64,000 bases of DNA from positions 11,036,001-11,100,000 of the forward strand of contig NC_060112.1 in assembly GCF_021155765.1 (NCBI RefSeq). The letters are read 5' to 3'. The stretch's first letter is position 1. The number at the start of each line of letters is the position of its first letter. This stretch comes from Diprion similis (taxonomy: Eukaryota > Arthropoda > Insecta > Hymenoptera > Diprionidae). Shown here one piece after another: positions 27,447 through 40,200 of the stretch. Below the pieces are notes generated by a model that worked only from the letters and a program-made list of their open reading frames with translations, made no database searches and was not told the origin of the DNA. The position numbers and the translations under genes are program-made.

Positions 27447-29111
27447 TCATGTAGAACTCGTTTATCACAGAAAAGCTTATGTAGTCGTATAATATTCTGA
27501 ATTTAAATTACCTTCCATCGCTCTTTTCTGTAATTCCAAACATTCTCCATATTCCAGTGGTTTGCAGTCGTTGAATCTCTAAAAGAGACGTAATATTGTC
27601 TCTATTTTGTTATCATTTCTAGTCAAAGATGGTTATTCCAAAGTTTCAAGCCTCAAATAGTAAACATCTTATACTGTTACGCAACATGGGGATTGCGTTA
27701 GGTAATGAAAACAGCTGCTTACAGTTCTTCGAATTACATGTTTGGACTGAGAAGTTCTCTTAGACATGAAAATTGTCCGGTAGAAGCGTCAACGAAACAC
27801 ACAATCTCGAACTGCAGGCGTATCATGCCCTTGTTGGTTTTAAACTGCGTCATCAGATGTAAGGAAATCAAAGTCAGTGAATCAAGTATACAAGCCAGGC
27901 CTTCAGTTTTTGTACACGTGTCATAATTTCAGTTGCACCTCTTCACTTATGGGCCATGAAACTTGTCAGAATTTTTTGAGGTAGTTGCAAAAATTCTGTA
28001 GAATGGAATTGCTTACAACTATAGTTGAGCAGGTATGAAACCCGATCTTCTGAAATTGAGGCTTGTGACATATTTTCCCTATGGCAATCGCTAAAAATAT
28101 GCTAACACAATCGAGGTACTTTTGAATACGAGTATCCTGCGACCTATTTCGTGCGATACAAAATTTTTGCAGCATCTTTTGTGGGTATATTATACCTGTT
28201 TCACATGGTGCGTTGGAATTCTTCGATCTAATCGTAAGCTAAAAGATATGCGTTGTTTTTTAACACGATTCAAGATGTGTGAGACATAAAAGTCCAGATA
28301 ATAATGGCAAACAAAACAGAATAAGCAAGAGGTTCAAACTTTGTGATTGAAATCAATTGGATTGAATTTATCTGGAAAAACATTTCACGAATGTGAAAGC
28401 AATCGGAGTCTCTACTATTATTAAGTCTATCGTTTTAAACAATTTTTTCAATGGATGTTCCTGAAACCCGGAATCCTTGCCTCCTAATTACTCTTCTCCT
28501 CGCTTATCGCACCCCTTCGAAGAGTATAATAAATAGTATCAGGATGCTAAAACACTGGAGGAATAGTTATCTTTTTACAACAATCACTACAAATTTCTGC
28601 TATTCATATATTTGACTAGTAAATATTGTTCAAAAGCGAGGAAACTTTTGTTCAAATATCTATCGATGAACCGTTACGGAAAAAACACTTCTGGTGCAAA
28701 AATAAATTTGCCACGTAGTACTTTGTCAACCAGCAGTATGTATAATTTTATTTACGATCCATATTTATAAAAGTGGGGATCTATCAAAGGGGGCCACGAC
28801 CGATGATTCGATGATCTCACTTCAAGAAATCATTGACTTGTCAGTACCTACGTATTATTGAGTTGATTTTGCCGATTCATGAAATCATTAGGTAATTCAA
28901 TCATTTTTGTCTCAGTTATGATGACAATTAAATAAAATTAGCGATGGTCGAGATGAAACGCAACGATCTCTGGGTTGAAAGAAAAGTGTTTTCAAGGCAT
29001 GTCGTATTGGAGAAAATTATGGGTGGTGGTCAACGTCATCTGGACAAATTCGTTATTCGCATATGATATATATCGATAACCTTCGAGACTTATGCTTGTA
29101 CGTAGTAGGAA
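27447..29111. other. TO3-TO4 spacer
   Basis: No gene recognised; one E-box at 27915. Confidence 0.55.
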
Positions 29112-29192
29112 AACAATTGTTATTACCAAGATGTGGTGGGAGGTAGGGAGCCCTATAAGGTCTTCGGGCAGGCGTCATACTCTTCATTTGCG
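29112..29192 (+). promoter_or_regulatory. TO4 core promoter (shared TO3/4/5 module)
   Basis: CCTATAAGGTCTTCGGGCAGG with TATA T at 29154 and TCATTTGC with A at 29186 (32 bp). Upstream it shares ACAATTGT and GTGGTGGGAGG with TO5. The predicted leader is 160 nt. Confidence 0.82.
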
Positions 29193-29345
29193 ACGAGGCT
29201 ATTCCGAACTATCGTGGCTATCGTCAGTACGCATTGATCAAGAATCGCTTCCTTCACAAAACTTCGGTTCGATTTTACCATTCTACCGGCCATTGATACC
29301 ATTGGAGAAAAAATTTTGTTCCTTCGTTCTGCTTAATCGTTGAAC

Positions 29346-31387
29346 ATGACACTTCTGACGACAGTTGGAGTGCTTATGGTGCTGGCAACAGTATCTTCGG
29401 CTGCCACTATTCGTAAGTGACTTCATACACAAGGTTCTTAATTTTCGAAAATTCATTTTTTTTTTGGGTACCTATATTTTTTTTAAGATCTAGTATAAGT
29501 AAAAGTAACTTGTATCCATTTGACTTGATTATGCACTGTTGGAACGATATATATAAATTTGACTGAATGACAAAAAGATTCTGTTTCAACCCGTCTGAAG
29601 TAATAACGTTGATGAGCTACTGTTGGTGTTTACACAGCGAAATTCATCACCACCTGTAACCGGAAGGACCCTGACATGCCGAATTGTGTAATCGGAATGA
29701 TAAGCCGCCTTCGGCCGCTTTTGGCAACAGGAATTCCGGAGTTTCGGATCCCCGCTCTAGAACCATTGCACTTGAGGGAGCTGGTAGCTGTCGAAGGAAC
29801 GGGAATCAAAATTTCTGCCAAAGAAATTGACACCTATGGCTGCAGCGATTTCGAAATCAAAAGACTAAAGTAAGCAAGAACAGTTCATCAGGTGTTACCC
29901 AATAACAACATGCATGTAAATTAATCAACATTTTTTAACTATACATGACAAATTTTGTCAATTTGGCAAAACAATAAGGCGTTCAAGTCAGATAGTAGAT
30001 ATTGGTTTGGGCATTAGCTTCCAAGAGAGCAAGAATAAAAATGGTTACATGATGTTTTCGATCGTGATTTTGTCTGCGGTTGCATATATTTGTGTACGCG
30101 ATATTTCCTCGCGAGACATTCTTGGAATGTTTATAACAGACAATTGTACCGGCATTCGACCCTCGAGTCAATCGCAAGGGGTAATTGTTCGCTAAAGCTT
30201 CTACGATAACGGGAATTATGATAGCAATGGTATACTGCATGAAGTCAGGAATCAGTCTGATACCACAGGCATAGGATAAAAGTAGTTCCTAGAATCTGGT
30301 AATTAGTGTAACGTTAACAGCGTAATCATACACCGATGAGTAGTGTAGGAAGTATAGCGTGGTCGCGGCGATCATCACGATTCGTATAATTTTCATAATG
30401 GCGCGTGACAGTGAAATGCAATTCACCAATTGCAGTATTTAGGATAGCAGAGATTATCACTGAAGCGGTATGTACGGTTAATAAAAAAACAATCTTTCGA
30501 AATTCATGTTGCTCGTATATAAAACTCTTTCATGCCATTTGAAATCGGAGGATTGTAGCTTTTGCGAAGACTAGAGTAGCCTTCACTGCAGAACTTCGAG
30601 ATATAAAATGGATCTAATTGAGTATATGCATAACTTCACATGTTGCAATGTGACTTGAAGGAAATATTTCAACGTGACTTTGACCGAGGGTTCAACCACG
30701 CTTGCAATTAAGTCTGCTGTTTATTCATCGCAGTATCTTCTATAGTGTTTCGGACCCGTGAAGTTACTTGCATTTCTGGAGTCTCAACGTTTTTTGTTCA
30801 CCCTTTGGTATAGCCACTTGGGAAATTCTGCGCTCAAGGTTTGCCAAGCAGACCGAATGGCTTAAGTCTTGCCGTAGCCTTCATCCACTAAATCCCTTAT
30901 TCAAATTCAAGTTTGCATTAATTTCAGACTCGACATGGACAATTTGTACGCTGAAGCAGACCTCGACCTTCCACATCTGTTCATCGATGGTCTGTACTCT
31001 GTCGAGGGTAGGGTGTTGACGCTGCCCGTCACTGCGAGGGGCACGCTGAGGGGCAACTTCACTAGATGTAAAGGGTACCTCAAAATGCGGGGAGAGAGAG
31101 TGAAAGACGAAATGGGCGAGGACCATTTGCGCTGCACGTATTTCGACGTAAAGCTTTCCGTGGGCAACGGACATCTCCGTCTAGAAAATCTATTCGGGAC
31201 CGAGCAGTTGCTTGGCGACCTGGTCAATCAAGTGATAAACAATAATTTAGACACTATAATTAACGAACTGAAACCAGCGATAGAAAAAACTTTGTCCTCA
31301 GCTTTCAAAAGAACGGCGAACAATATCGTTGAACCTTTCACCTACCAGCAATTATTTCCTGACGGTGAAACTGATACGTCGGGATAG
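29346..31387 (+). CDS. TO4: takeout/JHBP-like secreted protein, 3 exons, 252 aa
   Basis: Exons are 29346-29412, 29638-29869 and 30928-31387, with phases 1 and 2. The signal peptide is MTLLTTVGVLMVLATVSSA. The cysteine pair is C29/C39, followed by IPALEPLHL, a strongly TO5-like EGTGIKISA stretch, LFIDGLYSVEGRVLTLP, and HLRLENLFG. The C-terminal helix ends in FTYQQLFPD and then adds seven residues (GETDTSG) that TO3 and TO5 lack. Extra cysteines C91, C147 and C169 match TO3 position for position. Exon 2 is exactly the length of that in TO3 and TO5 (232 nt). The 1.06-kb second intron contains no coding sequence that I recognise. Secreted ligand carrier by family; ligand unknown. Confidence 0.95.
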
Positions 31388-31772
31388 TTTACACGACTTG
31401 AAATTCCAGGATAAGTCTCATTGCCTTTGGGATAGATTGAAAAACTTAGACGTAAGATCTAAATATACAGAAAAATATTTTTAGATTGGGTGTACGGAAG
31501 AAGTACACGATAAATAATTTTTTCCATTTTTTTCATTATCGATCATTTTGTAAGATGGGAGAAAGGGAGCTCCGTTGATTCCGTGATATCGATTTTTGAT
31601 TATATACAGTACCTGTAGAATATAAGATATTCAGAAATAATTGTCATATTTTCGGAGATTTAACTATTTAATACACAACATTTATATTGTACTTCTCAAA
31701 GAATTGATTTTTATTATCATTTATTTTAAAATAAGTTCTAGATAAATATCATAATGTATCATCGAATGTACA

Positions 31773-31778
31773 AATAAA
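31773..31778 (+). terminator. TO4 polyadenylation signal
   Basis: AATAAA about 390 nt after the stop; closer variants are weaker. Confidence 0.5.
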
Positions 31779-34069
31779 TAATAACAGTCATGGCCTTTAA
31801 TACCTCTTCATTTTTCTCGATCGTAGTATTTAAAAGCAAAGGTTCAACGCACAAGATCGTTAAATTGCTAAAAGAACAATGTAATCCAATTTGTCAGTGT
31901 GTTGTGAACGAAATACTTATGTTTCATCGATTTTGAAGAAGTCTCTTACACGAATTGAACCCTTCAAAATTAAAAGAAGCCGCAGCAGAGCCCAATCTAG
32001 TAGAACCTCTTTTTCTTCACTTAGGGAACATTCCTCAAAACTGAACGTATAAAAAAAATCATTTCAACTTGCTGTTAGTGCCTCTCCAAAAACCACGTAA
32101 AAATCTGAGTCTAAAATTTTAGGGAATTCATTAAATTGACGGAAAGTTAATGGAGAATAAATTGATGGGAACACCTGTGGAATTTCGTCTTTTTCATTGA
32201 CATTCGATTTCCTCGAAATGTTTAGCAATCCTCCAATTATAACATAATACGACGGGAAGCTTTTCGAAGACGTTAAAAATGCTAAGCCAGCAATCAAGGA
32301 AGTCAATGAAGTCTTCCTCGTTCGAATATGGGTCTAAGTTATGTTGCTCATTCGAACAACGTGCGGAGTTTTTATAAGTTTTATATCAATGCAATGATAA
32401 TTATTCTGTTCGTAGAATCGCGAGAAACGCGTCTTTTGCGTTGCGACATGTAAACGTAATATGTGCTTAAGTTATGCAGGTTATAGAAAAATTAATGGAG
32501 GAATCATGAATTGTGTAGTAGAATTTCAATTTTATGGAACAAGATTAAAATCACGAAACACGTTTATCAATTATAATTTTATTCGTATAATTTGTAAAAT
32601 TTGATTGAATCAAATAATTAATTAACAGGGTGACTTGAAATCGTCATTTTTTCCCCTCCTGGGTTCGAAAAAATTTCACTCTAGTTAAATAAAATTATTA
32701 TTTTATGTTTCTAATACGTTGAATTTTCGTAATGAATCGTCTGTTAATTCACTAGTCAATTGAATAAACATTGACAGTGATGTAGACTCAAAAAGAAATT
32801 CTTCCGAGTTTTTTTTTTTTGAAACAAAAGAATTGTATTTAAATATGAAGCTATTGAATAATTTACTTCATTCGGATGAGAGGATTTTATTTAATTCCAT
32901 GAACATTTATCTCGACCGATTAAAGTTTTATTTCGAACAAGCAACTTAGGTAAAAAATTTACAACAAAAATAAGTTGTGACGAGATGTAAAAAGTTTTGC
33001 GGAAGATTTTTGGTAAAATTTTACCAAATTTTTCTTATTTTACCCACCACTCTAAATGAAAAATTTTCCCGGATATGAAAAGTAACAGTGAAACGATCAT
33101 GCACGTCAGAAGATGTTTGTACTTTGTACAAGCGATTCTCCTCAACAGAAATAAACAAATATTCAACCTGCATCCTTAGTCATGGTTTTGGGCAGCGTTT
33201 TGAACTAAACCAATAATACTTGATGGATTTACGAATGACCGGGGCTGGTTTATCATATATACAACGTACGATTGTTATGCAATAGGAATCACGTCGAAGA
33301 ACTTGGGGAAATCATTACGACAGCTACAATGACAGGGTTAGACCAGGAAATTATGTCAGACGCGGAAATTGCCTGCTCGGTAATTTCAAATAGCGGACAC
33401 GTACTAGACACGATATCACCTTGGCCTTAGGAGGAAAACTTGTTATACTTGGAAAATTGCGTCACTCGTATGTGCAGATGAATTTTAAAACCTAGGTGTG
33501 TCGAAATTCTTCCCAAACTGAAGAATTGTGTATATCGATGACCTGGTCTTCGTAATTATGGTTCGTTTTTTTTATTTTTTTTATTTCATACTTTCCTACA
33601 GATTGTTCGTCGATGTTCGTTCAATAGGTTTTATGTTACAGTAAAGTTTTTTTAATTTAAACTTGGTAGTTTTCTAAAAATCGGAATTTCACGGGGCCCC
33701 GTTTTTGACTATTCAAAAATAGAAATTCATTTTTTATGCGTGATTTGAATATATCTCCGATTTTGATGGATTTTCTGCACTCCCAAGGTACTTCTCTTCA
33801 GCTTGACGGCTAGCTTGTGAGTTTCGTAACCACGGTTTTCATTCACGAATCCAGAAACTCAGAAACTCATTGAAGAAAATTAAGCTGCATACTAAAGGAG
33901 TAGAGCTGTTGGTTATTGTGCGTCATGGATGTAATTGATTGACCGTCAATTTGTGAAGGTAAGTATTCATGATTCGAGTTCACAATTCCGATTAAGGGGG
34001 AAAGCCACTGTGATGGCCGAAGAAATAATCAACTTTTAAGAATTGCTTTCACAGGGATAACTAATTAGT

Positions 34070-34623
34070 AAAGGGATCGGATTGTTGGTATTGTATTAAC
34101 TGTATATTAAACTTGTTTTTTATAAATTTTTATTAAAAAATATTTCAAATCAACCAAAATATGGGCCTTGACATAATGACTATTAAAAAGAATTTTCCTC
34201 CATCGTGGCATTGATATCTCAAAATAAAAAACAAATTTTTATGAATATCTATACAAATGTAGCTAACTTTTTGAGTGGTTGTTTTTTTCTGATTATCCAC
34301 AGAATGGCCACGGATAAAAAATTTTCTTATTTTTCGGGCCATTTATTTAATTCAAGTCATCGCCACTTCGTGAACAATAAAAAATAAAAAACGGCCACGT
34401 ACAACAATAGCTACATTTGTACAGATATTGATGAAATGTTGTTTTTTATTTTTAAATAACTTTTCACCTATATGTATATCAATGCCACGATAGAGGGAAA
34501 GTTTTTTTATTAGTCATTAATTCAAGGCCCACATTTTTGTTGATTTTGAATATTTCCTACCAGAAATTTCTATAAAACAAGTTTAACATACACTTAATGA
34601 AATAACAACAATTCGATCCCTTT
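34070..34623. mobile_element. Foldback (MITE-like) element with arms over 200 bp
   Basis: The left part, beginning AAAGGGATCGGATTGTTG, is repeated in inverse orientation to the end ACAATTCGATCCCTTT. Shared blocks in order include TTAAACTTGTTTT, GGGCCTTGA, ATCGTGGCATTGATAT and ACAAATGTAGCTA. The arms meet around 34310-34390. No transposase is encoded, so it is non-autonomous. A target-site duplication is not clear. It lies between TO4 and TO5. Confidence 0.85.
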
Positions 34624-34802
34624 GTAACACCAAAATGTCCCTTGCATTTGATAAACGTGAGCTGTGAAAATGAAATTTGTCTGGAATTTAAATTGCTGAT
34701 GCTGATGACTTTCAATTTGAGGTGATCAAAGTACAACTGCGTTAAAATTCTACAGGAATATATGTTATCTCAAGAAAACTTGGGTATCAAAAATATAAAT
34801 CG

Positions 34803-34865
34803 GTCAGGATTCGAACTCGTGAGATTTTCATTCCGAACGTATGTCAACAACTCCATTCGCTAGTT
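34803..34865 (-). repeat. tRNA-like pseudo-element (possible tRNA-derived SINE head)
   Basis: The minus strand carries an A-box-like TAGCGAATGG (34862-34853) and a B-box GTTCGAATCC (34816-34807) at tRNA-like spacing. The 7-nt acceptor arms do not pair, so it is not a functional tRNA. Confidence 0.45.
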
Positions 34866-36997
34866 CCGAGACTGCTTGGGGTCATAAAAGTTTGCAAATA
34901 ACTCGCACATCGGTTGCAAAGTCACGTTTCGAAGAGTAATCTTCCTAGGTTGGCATATGGTGCATAGTTCAACTAAACTCGTTCTTGCAAACTGTATAGC
35001 AACTTGATTTATCGTCTGTTCTATCGTTGATGATATCAGTGTCTGCGTCAAGTTCAAGTCAAAAGTGAAAAGGGCGCACATTCATAGACTTTTGTTTTCT
35101 TGATCTCTTCTAGGTGATTCATATCTCCATGCCGTATATTATACTGTATTCGTATTTCGTCTAAATACTAGATTCCCCAAGTTTTCTAAAGAATGAAAAA
35201 ACACGAATAAGCTAATTTGAAAAAATATTTTATCAAATTTTATTCAACTACATACCTGTCATATGTTCGTGATTGAACGTCTCGTTTGTATCTGATCTGA
35301 CGTTGATGATCAGAGTAAAGAATTTTCAAAGAACAAAGTAGTTAAATTGTGTTACTTGACGTGCAATTGAAACGTACAATTCCACTCATTATCAAGGATG
35401 ATAATTGACGGTTGTGGAGGACTATTGCTGTAATTCAGAAGCGAAGGTTGACAAAGTATCACGTATGTGTTGAATGTTTTTCTCGTGCACCCTAATAACA
35501 CGCACATTATGTACGCAGAAAAATTCGGTGTGGATCTTTGGTCAATTTTTATAGTTGCATTTTTACGCAAACATACTGCAACATCAGAGGTTTTTCTGAA
35601 GATTAAGAAATTGAGTGAAATTTAATGAGCAGTACATAGATTTTTGATAATGAAAATTAATGTCAAAAAAGTGTAATAATATCCGTACAGCGTTCTTCTT
35701 TTGCATTCTTAAATATAATTTCCTTGGCGATGACGAATAATATTTTTTTTATCCATAAAGGTATTTATTTACATTTTGATTTGATTTTTTTAATCGTTTT
35801 TATCAATTTAGAAAAAATTTTTAGCCGTGAAAAACACTGTTATAAAAAGAAGTAGAGCTGGCTCTGTACGTGACAGAGTTTAAGTCTTCAGTTAGGTAAT
35901 GAATTACCGAAACACAGTCTGCATTGATTAATTTTTTTGTGTGCTATACAAGTAAAAAAAATTCAGCGCGCATGATTTTCACTTGGCTATTCACCACCTC
36001 AAGATAAATCTCTCTGGCGTTATTCGGCTGTTAGGATTAGGTGTGCCTTGACTTCGTACAATTTGACACGCGATTGAAACACAATCACTGTTCCGAATGA
36101 GCGAATTCAAGACGTGGCCCCCGTAACATTGAGGGCCCCCGACGAAAATGTGAATCGCGTGAATTTCCAGATCATGTAAATAACCCAATTACTTAAGGTC
36201 GCCGAGAGAAACGAAACCAAGAAAAACCAGGAAGGCCTAGTCAATCGGGCATTCGCTTTTCCATTTTCTGTTCAAACCCTTGCCGACAGCCACAATTCTG
36301 CCAAATATTGTGACTGGAACTCCGAATTTAAAGGCGTGAAACAAATTCAGCATTGGTTAGAAAAAAGGATCTTTTAAGTTTTATGGAGGATTTTTTATTT
36401 ATATTATTATTAAGTTAATATTGTACTTTTGTTATTTATCTTGTTTTAATTCACAACTTACTTCTTTTTATCCGAATATCATTAATTACAAGAGTTTATT
36501 CTATGCTGATAAACCTGATTGTAATTGATTTTGTTTTAATTAAAAAATACTTGTGTAACGCACGCAGTCACACATTGGAAATGTAAACCGAGAATCCATC
36601 AATCGAATATCTAGATAATTAATTTAAAACAAGAAGTCAATTACCCTCAAAGTCATTTGAAACTGATCTTTTTTTCAATCCCAATTTAAAGTTATAATTC
36701 CCGACTTGTAATCAATTAATCGTCTAATTACAAGTCTGCCAAACACCGATCAAAAATAGATGTCAAATACTGTAATCTTCAGGATTTCCTGCCTTCAGAT
36801 ACCACAAAAATAAAGATAAAAATGTAAAAAACAGCCAGTCAGGCACTGCTGATAGTCACCCAGGGAATATCGTCATCCTTCAGGGATGCTTCAGTCTCCC
36901 GATTTTCACGTGGACTGGAATCGTCTCGTTTCATCGCCACTGTCCGGAGGCTTCGGTTTCTCGCGTGCATCATTGACCGGTGCTTGGGGCAGGAGAC

Positions 36998-37075
36998 AAT
37001 TGTACTATTTACAGGTGGTGGGAGGCAGGGAGGTCCTATAAGGTCTTCGAGCAGGCTTCAAGTTTCTCATTTGCA
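36998..37075 (+). promoter_or_regulatory. TO5 core promoter (shared TO3/4/5 module)
   Basis: CCTATAAGGTCTTCGAGCAGG with TATA T at 37037 and TCATTTGC with A at 37069 (32 bp). ACAATTGT and GGTGGGAGGCAGGGAG lie directly upstream as in TO4. The predicted leader is 178 nt. A CACGTG E-box is at 36907-36912. Confidence 0.82.
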
Positions 37076-37246
37076 ATAAGACTATAATGCTCTAAACTAT
37101 TGTGACGATCGTTGGTCAGCGTTGTTAGTCCCAAAAGTCTGCCTAAGGAGGTTGCATTGTTTCGACTTCTGGTTTTTTTCCAATTTTGTTAAATTGCTGA
37201 CTCTTTCGAACAAGTTTGACTTCATTTTTTCACTCGAACATCGACG

Positions 37247-40200
37247 ATGATACCTTTGACGATCGCTTTGCTTCTCGCAGTGGTGACGAGAGCTTCTGCT
37301 GTTGATCTTCGTAAGTAAACGCTCACCTGATACTTTCAGTCTCGGGTATATTTTCGCCTTGTTTTTCAAGCCGCGAATTACGTGCAGCCTACGTGGAAAA
37401 GTACCGCTGCTGGTCTCTTTGAGTTTGTGAAATCCCTTGGCTAAATTTAGACAGCGATAGCTGGGTAAACTGTGAATTTGAAAGTTTGAAAGTGTGTTGT
37501 GACTATTCACAAATTGATAAATTGAACTTTCGGCGATTTGTTTTATCGAAATAATAACAACAAATGACTCTCCGTTGCAATTTTTTCCTCCAAGTCTCTT
37601 TGCGTTATAATTCTGCAAAATGTAGTTGTGAGAATTTCAGAATTCGTCACTTTTATCCTCAGAGTTTGAATTGCTTCAAGGAAACTGGATATTTGATTTC
37701 TCTGTATTCTTCGACGCAGTTAGTTTATTCGTTTCGAATTTTTAACACTTCTGCGTATTATATTCCTATATATTTTTATACTAACCACGCAGATTTTATT
37801 CTTCTTTTACGTTGTCAATTTACTTTTTCCGTCTCTCACACTGGCGCTCCCTTGCGACAATGCAAAACAGTAATTCAGAAAAAAAATCAGGTCGACTTTC
37901 TCACAGAAAATAATTTTTCACGAGGTTAGAATTAAACTTAGAATTACGAAAGGATATATACGAAACGACAGGTTAAGTGGTTTCGAAAAAAATATCAAAG
38001 AAATTGTGTAGGAAAAAAAAAAAAAAAAAAAAAAAATAGAGACATTGATAAGAAAACTATATAGAAAACATGGCATGAATTCAACTCAACGACTAATTAT
38101 TTTTTCTAAGAAATATAAAATTTCATGGCCCTGGCAAAAGACATGGAGAAACTTGACTATGCAGTTATTATTAGCACATCATAACGCGTGACAACGAAAC
38201 TTGGACGTGAAACTACTTGCAATGAAGGCTCATTGACGGGCAGTCCTGATGAGAAATCATGCACACTGTAGTCAGCGTTGAGAAAAAATATGAAACTTCT
38301 TTCACCATTTAACCAGGATTTTTACCAGTATGGATATGGAGGATGAATGGGCTCCGTACCGTCCGAATCGAAAGTTAGGAAGAGAGAAAAAATTGCAAAA
38401 AAATTATCCTGAAATGTTATATGAAATAAGTTTAATAATTTTTAACGTTTCAATTATAAAACCTTTTTCCATATTCTCGAAATATTACCCTGCGTTATTA
38501 AAATTTGATCAGAATCATGTCTTTCACACGATAAGGATGTTATTTCGCGCGTGTCGACGTCATCATTAGCGCAAGTAAGACTGCTCGAAATATTTTCAAC
38601 GGTTTTTCCCTTTCCCTAAGCTTTGATCGGGACGGTACAACCCATTAATTCTCAACACACACGACACACTGACAAACTTTCTGCACTCCTGTTTCAGCGG
38701 AGTACATTCATGTATGCAAACGAAGGGATCCGAACGTGGAGAACTGCATATCCCAAAGCGTGGAGTACCTTCGGCCATATTTGGTGAAGGGAGTTCCAGA
38801 GCACAACATCCCATCTCTGGAGCCTCTGCTCCTGAAGGAATTGGTCGCCGCTGAAGGAACGGGAATCAGAATCTCCGCGCGGGATGTCCACGCTTACGGA
38901 GCCAGCGATTTCACAGTCAGAAGGCTCAAGTAAGAATCAGTGTGTTGTTCTAATTTTATGATGATTTTCAGAAATTTCATTTATGCAATTCAAGTTTGTT
39001 GCCTATCGACGACGACGCTGCAGATCCGACGCAAACTGTCCGATTCATGATTGTACTATTTTTGTTCGGATCAGTAGTAAATCGTCGCAAATTATAGCCA
39101 CTAGCCATCGTCCAGAGCACACAATCGCAGTGATCGTTGTTTGCATTCATCTTCAAGGTCGAAATAAATTCGCGAAGATTACGGAAACGAATAACGAATG
39201 ATAAATTGACAATTGGACGCGTAATTTAAGGACGCTCGGGCTTACAGTGTGCTCGCAAAAATGTCCTGATAACAGGAAACGATGACTATTCTATACTTTC
39301 ATCGAGGCAGCCAACCTAAATCTAGTCATACATTTTATAGATATTAACAAGAACAAAGATTCTATAATGTTGAATGCAATAAATTACCGTCATGGCAATT
39401 TAGTGCATTACATCAATAGCTACCATTTTGAGGAAATGAAGTCTCAATGAATCGTCCAAATCACAACAGAACAATTTTTCTGATAAAAGATCATTCAACG
39501 TTTTAGAGCCTCGAATCATTTCATCTGAAACAAATTTTTTGTTCCTAAAGAGACAGAACCCGAAATGTGTCTGAGAGAACCAGTAGAAAATTTACTCAAT
39601 AACAATGAAATGACCTATGAAATATGAAAACGAGATGAAAGATGCGTACTTTTGTATCCGATGCGATTAGTGTCGAGTCTTGAAAATCTGTTCTTTTTCA
39701 ATTTGAAATATTGCTATGATAAATGTTCTGATATACTAAGGTGTTACCACCGTTGTCGTCAGTATTTGACAATGATTACAAGTGTAAGCTTACCTGAAAG
39801 ACGCACAATATCGTTGCAAATATATAACATTGTGCAGCGTGGTATCCATGCGGTCATCAATGATTCACACCCATAGGTAGTCAAGAGGTTTGCATGCTGA
39901 ATACTCGTATGTGGCAGTATACGAGGGGTAAACATCTCGTTTATATTCTTGCCGTAGTATCACGCGCGTGCCGTGTCCCTGACACAACATTAAAATGCTC
40001 AGAAAACAATCGAACATCGCGTATAAGACGTGCAAAAGAGAAATAATGAAAATGATGGTACAAGACAATGGCATATTAGCATCGAGCCATTAAGCAATAA
40101 GACCTCGAACCCCGCAGCATGCGCGCCGATTAAAAATTAAATAAATTTATTCGTTCGTTTTTGTCCCGCTTAAATATGTTATTTTCAAATGGAACATTTA

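Larger units (their letters stand above)
31779..36997. other. TO4-TO5 spacer
   Basis: AT-rich; contains the 34070-34623 foldback element and the tRNA-like element, so the longer distance here compared with TO3-TO4 is partly due to insertions. No gene remnant recognised. Confidence 0.6.

Noticed and set aside
37097-37618. Minus-strand open frame of 173 codons
   Set aside because: Overlaps the TO5 leader and first exon in antisense; composition is that of a chance frame.
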